Assembly (NCBI GenBank): GCA_964449165.1
Contig: CAYVAT010000048.1
Location: forward strand, 1 to 20,455
DNA from: CAYSCW01 sp964449165
GTDB taxonomy: Bacteria; Acidobacteriota; Aminicenantia; Aminicenantales; Aminicenantaceae
DNA length: 20,455 bases
Direction: 5' to 3'
Below are positions 6,383 through 13,369 of this stretch, piece by piece; within the stretch, counting starts at the first letter, position 1, and every line of letters begins with the position of its first letter. Under the pieces are notes generated by a model. It saw nothing but the letters and a program-made list of their open reading frames with translations. It was not told the origin of the DNA and did not search any database. Made by a program: the position numbers and the translations under genes.

Positions 6383-7231
6383 AAAGCTCATCACCCGGTG
6401 GGAATGGCACTGGATGTTGACAGCAGCCGGCATAGAAGCAATGTGACAGGGGAAAGACTCCACATGAACAGCCAGTGCCGTGATTCTTCCGCCCATTCCC
6501 TGAGGCCCTATTCCCAGGTTGTTGATCCTTTCCAGCAGCCGTCTCTCCATATCTTCGTAAAAAGGATCGGGATTGTGAGAGCCCAGGGGTCTCCGGAGCA
6601 AAGCTTTCTTGGCCAGAAGCGCAGAGTATTCGAAATTGCCGCCTACACCGACTCCGACAATTATCGGGGGGCAGGGGTTGGAGCCAGCTTTATCCACAGT
6701 CTCAACCACAAAATCCTCAATCCCTTCCCTGCCGGCAGCGGGAGCAAACATGCGCACAGCGCTCATATTTTCCGCGCCTCCGCCCTTGGCGATAAATGTC
6801 ACCTTGAATGTATCTCCAGGCGTAAGCTCCCAATGAATGTAGGCAGGAGTATTGTCGCCTGTGTTTTTCCGCCTTATGGGGTCTTCCACCACCGATTTGC
6901 GCAGATAGCCCTCTTCATATCCTGCCCTGGTGCCTGCGGTTATTGCTTCTTGAAGACTGCCCAGCCCGTCATCTTTTTTGAGCTCAACATCCTCTCCGAT
7001 TTCCACGAAAAAGACAGCAAGGCCCGTATCCTGGCACAGCCCCAGTTTTTCTTCTTTGGCTACCTTGGCGTTCTCAAGAATCTGCTCGAAAACGGCTTTT
7101 CCTGCTGGAGACTCTTCTTTCTCCATCATGTCTTTAATCACCTTGAGCACATCATCCTGAAGTTCGAAGTTGGCTTCCTGGACAAGGTCTTTAATTTTAT
7201 CTCTGACTTCGGCTAGGCTGACAATTTTCAT
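6374..7231 (-). CDS. Class I fumarate hydratase, alpha subunit
   Basis: The 285-residue product matches the N-terminal/alpha half of iron-sulfur hydro-lyases (fumarase A/B, L-tartrate dehydratase alpha). It interconverts fumarate and malate using an oxygen-sensitive [4Fe-4S] cluster. Likely cluster ligands are Cys66 in LCQDTGLA, Cys187 in SNPCPP and Cys275 in VNIQCHSHR. KGGGAEN (150-156) and GVGVGGNF (193-200) are also typical. GGAGG is six bases before the ATG, and a strong promoter is upstream. The beta subunit, usually the next gene, is absent; porC follows instead. The last codons and stop lie in a dispersed repeat. Tartrate dehydratase is the main alternative, made less likely by the central-metabolism context. 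Confidence 0.9.
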   Translation of the reverse strand: MKIVSLAEVRDKIKDLVQEANFELQDDVLKVIKDMMEKEESPAGKAVFEQILENAKVAKEEKLGLCQDTGLAVFFVEIGEDVELKKDDGLGSLQEAITAGTRAGYEEGYLRKSVVEDPIRRKNTGDNTPAYIHWELTPGDTFKVTFIAKGGGAENMSAVRMFAPAAGREGIEDFVVETVDKAGSNPCPPIIVGVGVGGNFEYSALLAKKALLRRPLGSHNPDPFYEDMERRLLERINNLGIGPQGMGGRITALAVHVESFPCHIASMPAAVNIQCHSHRVMSFEL

Positions 7232-7276
7232 ATAATACCTCCGGAAATTATGATTTGAAAGGAATGATTAAATTTA

Positions 7277-7305
7277 AGTTTAGGATTTGAACCGAAACCT
7301 GTCAA
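7277..7305 (-). promoter_or_regulatory. Sigma70-like promoter of the fumarase-por unit
   Basis: Minus-strand TTGACA (7305-7300, perfect) and TAAACT (7282-7277, 4 of 6) are 17 bases apart. The predicted start near 7270 leaves about 40 bases before the fumarase ATG at 7231. Confidence 0.6.
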
Positions 7306-7333
7306 GAATTTAATTGGGTTTAGGGTTTAATTG

Positions 7334-7483
7334 GGGACATGATACCTATTTCCTGTTTTAATCTTTCCTATTTTTATCATATTTACTAGGTTGAGTATTG
7401 GAGTATTATGGCAGTAAAATTAGGAAATAGGTATTGTGTCCCTAATTTAGAGTGTTTCTAATTTAGAAGGGGATTGTCCCTTA
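7334..7483. repeat. Second inverted-repeat element, between an endonuclease-IV-like gene and fumarase alpha
   Basis: The arms 7334-7354 and 7422-7442 are inverted repeats matching at 19 of 21 positions (core ATACCTATTTCCT), with a 67-base spacer. Directly after comes a direct repeat of CTAATTTAGA (7442-7451 and 7458-7467). A hairpin AAGGG-GATTGT-CCCTT (7467-7482) then covers the first two bases of the stop codon region of the neighbouring gene. The decamer GGGACAATCC on the minus strand here (7480-7471) also occurs inside the first element on the plus strand (1406-1415), which links the two families. Noncoding; probably a REP/MITE-like element. Confidence 0.65.
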
Positions 7484-8314
7484 TTGGTGATAAAGGTTTT
7501 TGAGCATCAAAGCGTCCCGTTCCAGGTTGGGACTTTCACAGATAACCTTCCCTTCCACGTCCATATCCCGCAGCGCCTGAATCCATTCATCATAGCGGAA
7601 GTCCGATTCCTGAAGGTCTATGTGTTTCATCTCGCCTTTCTCTGTATAAGCGGCACCTGATATATGAATATGGAGTTTCTTTAAGGCCTCCTTGCCGAGT
7701 TTTTTTTCTGTTTTTCTGAGGATGCGCTGGAATTCCGCATACTTATTTGCCTTGCCATCCCTTGCATGAATGTGGGAGAAATCAATACAGGGAAGCAGAC
7801 CGTCGATTTCCTGACAGAGCATCAAAATCTCTTCCAGTGATCCAAACTGACTCTTTTTCCCCATGGTCTCAACCCTCAAAGTGACCGGCACCCTGTCTTT
7901 CTTGAGGATAGAGACAACCTCCTCGATCCCTTTCTTGATGTTTGCGAAAGCCTCATCAGGAGTGGATCTGGCATAATAGCCAGGATGAAAGACCACACTT
8001 TCCGCCCCACACATCTCAGCCATCCGGGCAGAACCGAGCAGCCTCTCCTGGCTGACCAGCCGCTTTCCTTCTTCCGGCGAATTCAGGTTCACGTAATAAG
8101 GGGCATGAGCGCTGAGCGCGACCTTCTTAGACTGAGCTTCTTTCCTGATCGCCCGGGCCAGGTCGCTTCCCATCTTGACTCCCTTGACAAACTCAATTTC
8201 CAGACAGTCCAGGCCCAGTTTTGCGATCTGACGCACACCTGCCAGAGTAGATTTCAATGGGGTCTTGTGGGGAATTCCTGCTGTTCCGAAGAGGAGCTTA
8301 GAAGCAGACATCAT
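7481..8314 (-). CDS. Endonuclease IV-like TIM-barrel protein (AP endonuclease family 2)
   Basis: The 277-residue product aligns by motif with endonuclease IV and its archaeal relatives. Candidate metal ligands fall in order: His70 (SAHAPYYVNL), His110 (VFHPGYY), Glu149 (LRVETMG), Asp178 and His181 (CIDFSHIH), His217 (HIHISG), His231 and Glu260 (ICESPNL). The aspartate of the usual DxH pair near residue 229 is replaced (GEMKH), so the three-metal centre may be altered. Classical members cut DNA at abasic sites; a sugar isomerase-type activity in the same fold cannot be excluded. I start at ATG 8314, with AAGGAG six bases upstream (Met 8311 also possible). It overlaps the end of thiC by 17 bases, so the two are co-translated. 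Confidence 0.75.
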   Translation of the reverse strand: MMSASKLLFGTAGIPHKTPLKSTLAGVRQIAKLGLDCLEIEFVKGVKMGSDLARAIRKEAQSKKVALSAHAPYYVNLNSPEEGKRLVSQERLLGSARMAEMCGAESVVFHPGYYARSTPDEAFANIKKGIEEVVSILKKDRVPVTLRVETMGKKSQFGSLEEILMLCQEIDGLLPCIDFSHIHARDGKANKYAEFQRILRKTEKKLGKEALKKLHIHISGAAYTEKGEMKHIDLQESDFRYDEWIQALRDMDVEGKVICESPNLERDALMLKNLYHQ

Positions 8315-9605
8315 CGGCCACTCCTTCGGAATTGAGGAACTCGCTAACAATGCGCAGAGCGCAGTAGTCACCGCACATGGAGCAGGCCGTTGACTTTGAC
8401 TTTCTTTTCTTGCGGACGTCCTTGAATTTATGAGGATCGATGGCAAGCTTCTGCTGTTTTGCCCAATCCAGTTTTCTCCGGGCCTCAGAAATCATGAAGT
8501 CCTGATCCACAGCTCCCTTGACGCCTTTGACGATGTCCGCCGCATGAGCAGCTATCTTGGAGGCGATCAGCCCTTCTCGCACATCATCAGGTGAGGGAAG
8601 TCCCAGGTGTTCTGATGGGGTCACGTAGCAGAGAAAGTCCGCTCCAGCCGCCGCTGCTACAGCCCCACCGATGGCCGAAACGATATGGTCATAGCCAGGA
8701 GCGATATCTGTCACCAGAGGCCCGAGCACATAGAAGGGAGCCTCCTGGCAGAGCCGCTTCTGAAGCCTTATGTTCATCTCCACCTGATCGAGAGGAATGT
8801 GTCCCGGGCCCTCGACCATCACCTGGACACCTTTCTCCCAGGCCCGCTTGACCAGCTCCCCCAGAGTGATAAGCTCTTCGATCTGGGGGCGGTCTGTGGC
8901 ATCTATGATGGAGCCAGGCCTGAGCCCGTCTCCAAGGCTCAAGGTCACATCATGCTTATGGGCGATCTCGAGCAGCCGGTCAAAATGCTCGTAAAGCGGA
9001 TTTTCCTTCTTGTTATGAAGCATCCAGGCCAGGTGAAAGGCTCCTCCGCGGCTAACAATATCAGCCACACGTCCCTGCTTCTTCAGCCTGTCAATTGCCT
9101 TTGAGGTCAGGCCAGCATGAACGGTCATAAAATCCACCCCCTCCTTTGCCTGGGCTTCGATGACAGAGAAGAGGTCGTCGACCTCCATATCCACGATGGA
9201 GCCGTCTTTGTCGATAGCCTCTATTGCAGCCTGATAAACGGGCACAGTTCCCAGAGGAATGCGGGCTTTATCCAGTATCATGAGCCGGATTTTCTTGATG
9301 TCACCGCCTGTGCTGAGATCCATTAGTGTATCGGTTCCGTATTTAAGGGATTCCTTGACTTTCTTCAGCTCGTCCTCTTCTCTGGGAAAATCAACCGAGG
9401 TGCCGATATTGACGTTGACTTTGGTGCGCAGTTTCTGGCCGATGCCCACAGGATGGATAGGGGAGTGGTTCGGGTTGAGAGGGATGACAACTTTTCCTGA
9501 AGCGACCAGCTCTATAAGCTCACCAGTGGAAATGCCTTCTTCCTCAGCCACGTTCTTGAGGGCTTTGGTCTGGTTCCCTTTTCTTGCTTCTTCTATTTGT
9601 GTCAT
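8298..9605 (-). CDS. thiC: Phosphomethylpyrimidine synthase (radical SAM, short form)
   Basis: The 435-residue product turns aminoimidazole ribotide into the hydroxymethylpyrimidine phosphate of thiamine, using SAM and a C-terminal [4Fe-4S] cluster. Recognisable ThiC blocks include NIGTS, MDLSTGGDI, VHAG, GDGLRPGSI, EGPGHIPLDQ, LGPLVTDIAPGYDHI and YVTPSEHLGLP. The cluster cysteines are Cys408, Cys411 and Cys415 in CSMCGDYC, a CX2CX3C spacing against the CX2CX4C of well-studied bacterial enzymes. It lacks the N-terminal extension of the long (about 600-residue) form. I chose the ATG at 9605, with AGGA upstream; a longer in-frame start at 9662 would lie inside the promoter. It makes the pyrimidine for TPP, the cofactor of PorB. 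Confidence 0.94.
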   Translation of the reverse strand: MTQIEEARKGNQTKALKNVAEEEGISTGELIELVASGKVVIPLNPNHSPIHPVGIGQKLRTKVNVNIGTSVDFPREEDELKKVKESLKYGTDTLMDLSTGGDIKKIRLMILDKARIPLGTVPVYQAAIEAIDKDGSIVDMEVDDLFSVIEAQAKEGVDFMTVHAGLTSKAIDRLKKQGRVADIVSRGGAFHLAWMLHNKKENPLYEHFDRLLEIAHKHDVTLSLGDGLRPGSIIDATDRPQIEELITLGELVKRAWEKGVQVMVEGPGHIPLDQVEMNIRLQKRLCQEAPFYVLGPLVTDIAPGYDHIVSAIGGAVAAAAGADFLCYVTPSEHLGLPSPDDVREGLIASKIAAHAADIVKGVKGAVDQDFMISEARRKLDWAKQQKLAIDPHKFKDVRKKRKSKSTACSMCGDYCALRIVSEFLNSEGVADDVCF

Positions 9606-9633
9606 TGCTTTTTCCTGTATTTCTGAGAAGAAA

Positions 9634-9662
9634 AGTATAGATGACATCCGACAGAGTGTCAA
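9634..9662 (-). promoter_or_regulatory. Near-perfect sigma70 promoter of thiC
   Basis: Minus-strand TTGACA (9662-9657) - 17 bases - TATACT (9639-9634) matches the consensus at 11 of 12 positions. The expected start is near 9627, leaving only about 22 bases before the thiC ATG. That is too short for a TPP riboswitch, and no THI-box sequence is visible upstream. Confidence 0.7.
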
Positions 9663-9710
9663 TATGAGGGCGGTTTGTACCGTCCGATCGCGGTTGAACC
9701 GGATTAATGA

Positions 9711-10910
9711 TTATGCATACATGTAGTCAGCGTTTTTTATTTCCACTCTATCTGTAATGTGCTGTATTTCATCTTTATAAATAGGATTCATTATTATTAT
9801 CACCTCAGGTTCGATTTCTCTCAGAGAATTAGGAGGGACGATCAACTGGCCAGTTCCCGCGATGTATTTGCCTTGCTTTCGAGTATTAATATCGACAACA
9901 TACCTAATTGCCTCTTGCGATTCGAGAATATTTAAAAAGCTAACTCCTTTTGATCCAGCACCCCAGACCACAAATTTTTTCCCTTCCTTCTGAATCTGCC
10001 TAAACCTATCTCTCCATCCTTTTATTTTTAGTCTGTACTTTTCAGCAAATTTCAAGACGTCTGATTTCAAATTTCCAATATCACAGGCAAATGTATGCTC
10101 CATCTCTTCTGTTTTTCCATAGGGTTGGGCTTCAAGGCAGAGGTATTGACCTCCATATGTTTCTTTCACTTTGCAGACATTAAAACCACACAAAGTGAAA
10201 AGATATGAGAGTGAATAAGAGCTGAAATAGGAGCAATGCTCATAGATTAAGTCCCAAATCCCCATATCTCGTAGCGTGTACAGGACATTGGGGACTTCGA
10301 AGAAAAGAGGCGTCTTTGTCCTCTCGTCTATGGAATTTCGTACACCATTCAAAAATTTCCGGGGAGATGGGATATGTTCTAAGACATGGCGACAACAGAT
10401 GAAATCTGCCTGATAATGGGCATATTTTGGCGAGTATAAATTCTGTATGAATGTGATGCGTTCTTTTGTTGCTTTAATTTCCTTTTGTTCAGGGATATAA
10501 GTCGGATCAAAGCCAATCCCACGATTTTCTCCGAGTTTGCATAATAATCTCAAGTAATCACCTTTGCCGCACCCAATCTCGATAATGGTTTTGCCATGAA
10601 GATCGTATCGGTCGATCAAGTATGCAGCCATTGATTCGGCATATTTTTGGAAATGAGAAGAGAAGTACAGGGAATTTTCATAGTCTTGTGTATATTTTAT
10701 TAATTCTGGTTTGAAGGCCGTGTTGAAAATATGGCCGCATTTTCGGCAAAACCCGAGATGGATATCTCCTCTTGGAGCTTGAATCGCCTTCTCCTTGGTT
10801 GGCCAGAGCAAATTGCACTGAACAGGAACCTGAGGTATATCAAGGAAGAGGAGAATATCATCCGAAAGGCATACCGGACAGATACTTACTTTTATATTTT
10901 TCTTAGACAA
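9711..10910 (-). CDS. Zinc-binding class I SAM methyltransferase, NovU/TcaB9-like (sugar C-methyltransferase family)
   Basis: The 399-residue product has three parts. An N-terminal zinc knuckle has Cys11/Cys14 and Cys55/Cys58. A SAM-binding Rossmann domain contains IIEIGCGKGDYL (109-120) and LEHI (177-180). A C-terminal Rossmann-like domain contains VVWGAGSKGVSFL (314-326). The catalytic segment YEHCSYFS (223-230) keeps the Tyr/Glu/His of sugar C-methyltransferases, but the first His of the usual YHEH is lost. The start is TTG, with AGGGA about ten bases upstream. It is last in the polysaccharide locus, 51 bases after a close paralogue. Transfer of a methyl to carbon of an NDP-sugar is family inference; the substrate is unknown. 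Confidence 0.8.
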   Translation of the reverse strand: MSKKNIKVSICPVCLSDDILLFLDIPQVPVQCNLLWPTKEKAIQAPRGDIHLGFCRKCGHIFNTAFKPELIKYTQDYENSLYFSSHFQKYAESMAAYLIDRYDLHGKTIIEIGCGKGDYLRLLCKLGENRGIGFDPTYIPEQKEIKATKERITFIQNLYSPKYAHYQADFICCRHVLEHIPSPRKFLNGVRNSIDERTKTPLFFEVPNVLYTLRDMGIWDLIYEHCSYFSSYSLSYLFTLCGFNVCKVKETYGGQYLCLEAQPYGKTEEMEHTFACDIGNLKSDVLKFAEKYRLKIKGWRDRFRQIQKEGKKFVVWGAGSKGVSFLNILESQEAIRYVVDINTRKQGKYIAGTGQLIVPPNSLREIEPEVIIIMNPIYKDEIQHITDRVEIKNADYMYA

Positions 10911-10961
10911 TGTTTTTCTATTCCCTAAAAAATCAATTATTTAGAAGCAAGTTTTACAGCA

Positions 10962-12152
10962 TCACTTAAGAACTAATATCTCGGATGCAATACCCATCCT
11001 TTCAAGCTGTTGGCGAATTTCTTTGTAATAGACCGGATTCATCACGATAACAACATCTGGTCTATTCTGTAGTAAGAATTCTGGCCCGACTATTATATGT
11101 CCAGTTCCTGCCATATATGTTCCTTTTTTATTTGGATTGATATCCACTGCATATTGTATCTCGTCCTGGATCTTCAATGTGGTCAAGAATGATACTCCTT
11201 TAGAGCCAGCGCCCCAGATTACTGCGCGAGCACCACTGTGTTTGATTTTGGCCAGACGGCTGCGCCACTCATTAAATTTGATCTGATAATTTTGTGCAAA
11301 ATAATTAACACTGTTACTCAATTCTGAGTAATCATCTTCTTGGGGAAGAGCAAATTTTTTTCCTTTATTAGAAGGTTTTGCCTCTATCATCAAGTACTGA
11401 TCGCAGTAATTTTGCAAAAGGTCAATCACTTCAAATCCGCAATTTTGGAAGAGTCGGATTAACGAGCTTCTGCTGAAATAAGAACAGTGTTCATAATAAA
11501 TATCCCAAAAGGCCAGCTCATCCAGAATTCGTTTCACATCCGGGACCTGGAAAAAAACGATTATTTCTTTTCGACTGCCTACAGCACGTTGGATAGAAGA
11601 GATGAACTTCATCGGTTGTTGAATATGTTCTAGAGTCATCTTGCAACAGATGAAGTCGCTTTTGTAGTGTGCATACTTTTCTGTGTAGAAATCCTTAATA
11701 AATACTATCTGTCCCTTTCTCTGTTGTTTATTTCCCATCTCCCTGTATGAGGGATCAAAGCCCACTCCCTGATTATTTCCTAGCCGGCAGAGCAGACTCA
11801 AAAATTCGCCCTGTCCGCAGCCGATTTCAATGATCTTTTTTTGATGTAACTTATAACGCTCGATAAGCCGCTGAGCCAATTCTAGATGAAACGCCTGAAA
11901 TGTGGATGAATAGGCTTGTGTTCCTTCGTATCGTGAGGAAAATTCTTGCTTTTCTGGGTCAAAATTGACATTGGCAATAAATCCACATCTGTGACAGAAA
12001 CCCAGATTAATATTTCCTTTAGCACAGTTCAGGGCCTCCTTACTGGATCGCAAAAGGAGCACGCTGTGTACCGGAACATTTACAACTTCATAGAAGATTT
12101 CTATCTCTCGAGAACTGCAATTATGGCAGACGAGCTCGCCGGGTAAAGTCAT
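10962..12152 (-). CDS. Zinc-binding class I SAM methyltransferase, paralogue of the next gene
   Basis: The 396-residue product has the same architecture and length as its downstream neighbour, with extensive similarity throughout (shared blocks such as HYKSDFICC / HYQADFICC and WGAGSKGVSFL). The zinc cysteines are Cys9/Cys12 and Cys53/Cys56. The SAM motif is IIEIGCGQGEFL (107-118) and the catalytic segment YEHCSYFS is at 220-227. The ATG overlaps the stop of the GT4 gene as ATGA, with AGGAG eight bases upstream, so it is translationally coupled. The pair probably arose by tandem duplication. Likely role: C-methylation of a nucleotide-linked sugar in this locus, or a divergent methyltransfer on the glycan. 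Confidence 0.8.
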   Translation of the reverse strand: MTLPGELVCHNCSSREIEIFYEVVNVPVHSVLLLRSSKEALNCAKGNINLGFCHRCGFIANVNFDPEKQEFSSRYEGTQAYSSTFQAFHLELAQRLIERYKLHQKKIIEIGCGQGEFLSLLCRLGNNQGVGFDPSYREMGNKQQRKGQIVFIKDFYTEKYAHYKSDFICCKMTLEHIQQPMKFISSIQRAVGSRKEIIVFFQVPDVKRILDELAFWDIYYEHCSYFSRSSLIRLFQNCGFEVIDLLQNYCDQYLMIEAKPSNKGKKFALPQEDDYSELSNSVNYFAQNYQIKFNEWRSRLAKIKHSGARAVIWGAGSKGVSFLTTLKIQDEIQYAVDINPNKKGTYMAGTGHIIVGPEFLLQNRPDVVIVMNPVYYKEIRQQLERMGIASEILVLK

Positions 12153-13309
12153 GAGAGAAGCTCCTGCATAAACTTTTTTACTTTTTTTCCAGATACCCTC
12201 CAGTTAAGGCGAGTACGATATTCATGGAATGAAGAGAGGGCTAAATTCTTATATCCGCGATAGTCAGAGAACAAGTCTAGAATGTATGAACAATATGCAG
12301 AAGTACTGGCATCTGTGGGAAAAGTTTTCCCGTTCAATCCGTCTCTAACAGCAGTTGGAATCCCCCCAATTTTCGGTGCAAGAGAAGGAACTCCGAAAGA
12401 GCTGGCTTCACAAAAAACAACGCCCATTGCCTCTGCTTTTGATGGAATAATCAGAAAATGAGAATCAGCAAATAAGCTGTTAATGGTGCTTAAACCTTTC
12501 TCGGTCGATTTATCTATATATCCCAAAGGCACAACAAAGTCAGGGAGGGATTGGCTGATATTCGGCTGGCAACCCACAATAGTCAAGTCCGTATTTAAAC
12601 CAATTTTATTTAATTCTTTGGCAACCTGAACAGCGACCTCTCCTCCTTTTCTGTGCCAGTCTTCTCCTATAAATAATAGTCTGCATCGATTCGTCGATCT
12701 AGAATTGACCATCGCCTTTATATCATCTAAGGTCCTGTGGCATTCTATGTTAGGTCCGCCGGGAACGACTTTCACTTTATCTGGTTCAATCTGATAATAC
12801 TTTTTTGCCAATTCGGCAGCCCATTCCGACTTGAAAATGGCTAAAGCACACCTCTCCAAGGCGGATTTCTCATTGGCCAGTCCATCTCTTATAGTTTCTT
12901 TACACAGATTGCTGAAACTCGGGTAAAAGTTAATAACGCTTGCTAATGGAGTGTCTGTCCAAATCACTATTGGTTTATCCGTTTTAAGGTATGCAACTGG
13001 TTGCGACCCAGGACTTGTGGGACTGAAAATGAGATCCACGTTCATACCGTACAGTTTACTAGAGATTTGGCGGGAGTAATCCTTGATTAAGATACGATCC
13101 CTCGAGCGAGTATATCTTTTTTTTATGAGGTGCTTGTAGAAGTTTTCCTTCGCCTTAAATACCAATCTATAGGATAATTTTTGGTATAGAGGTCCAAGGT
13201 AATCAATTGATGTAGAGTGATTTTCAAGAGCTCGAGCCATAAAATAGCCCCGTCCACCAAACGCATTCCTGTTTTTTGCATCATAGCTTGTTATACAGGC
13301 AATTTTCAT
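12149..13309 (-). CDS. Family 4-type glycosyltransferase (GT-B fold)
   Basis: The 386-residue protein shows the GT4 pattern. A glycine-rich N-terminal loop is present (AFGGRGYFMARAL, 16-28). IGEDWHRKGGEVAV (214-227) carries the Lys that usually contacts the donor phosphate. The C-terminal EX7E motif is Glu293-Glu301 (EAMGVVFCEA), followed by FGVPSLAPKIGGIPT. It would transfer a sugar from a nucleotide donor to the growing repeat unit on the cytoplasmic membrane face. No Shine-Dalgarno sequence is visible before the ATG. Instead, an imperfect hairpin (13321-13360) lies 11 bases upstream. Donor and acceptor cannot be told from sequence. Confidence 0.87.
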   Translation of the reverse strand: MKIACITSYDAKNRNAFGGRGYFMARALENHSTSIDYLGPLYQKLSYRLVFKAKENFYKHLIKKRYTRSRDRILIKDYSRQISSKLYGMNVDLIFSPTSPGSQPVAYLKTDKPIVIWTDTPLASVINFYPSFSNLCKETIRDGLANEKSALERCALAIFKSEWAAELAKKYYQIEPDKVKVVPGGPNIECHRTLDDIKAMVNSRSTNRCRLLFIGEDWHRKGGEVAVQVAKELNKIGLNTDLTIVGCQPNISQSLPDFVVPLGYIDKSTEKGLSTINSLFADSHFLIIPSKAEAMGVVFCEASSFGVPSLAPKIGGIPTAVRDGLNGKTFPTDASTSAYCSYILDLFSDYRGYKNLALSSFHEYRTRLNWRVSGKKVKKFMQELLS

Positions 13310-13320
13310 TGTATTGAATT

Positions 13321-13360
13321 ATATGGGTTACTCTCAACCGTCATCTGAGAACGCCCATAT
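13321..13360 (-). promoter_or_regulatory. Intercistronic hairpin before the GT4 gene
   Basis: On the minus strand ATATGGG (13360-13354) pairs perfectly with CCCATAT (13327-13321). Nested inside, TCTCA (13350-13346) pairs with TGAGA (13336-13332) around a 9-base loop. It fills most of the 60-base gap between the C-methyltransferase stop and the GT4 start, which has no Shine-Dalgarno sequence. It may tune translation or stabilise the message; the role is unproven. Confidence 0.35.
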
Positions 13361-13369
13361 CAAAAAAGC

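Noticed and set aside
5714..7216. Long plus-strand frames (221 and 272 codons) opposite porC and fumarase alpha
   Set aside because: Antisense shadows with histidine-rich, unstructured translations; the minus-strand genes are unambiguous.
8315..8446. N-terminal extension of the endonuclease-IV-like gene by 44 codons
   Set aside because: It is wholly within thiC coding sequence and is not part of the TIM-barrel fold.
9606..9662. N-terminal extension of thiC by 19 codons
   Set aside because: It would begin inside the -35 box and span the whole promoter; the ATG at 9605 has a proper AGGA sequence.
9606..9710. TPP riboswitch before thiC
   Set aside because: No THI-box core found on the minus strand, and the promoter leaves a leader of only about 22 bases.
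9663..9710. Terminator after the last methyltransferase gene
   Set aside because: Short inverted repeats (for example CGGT-ACAA-ACCG) are present but no T-run follows them.
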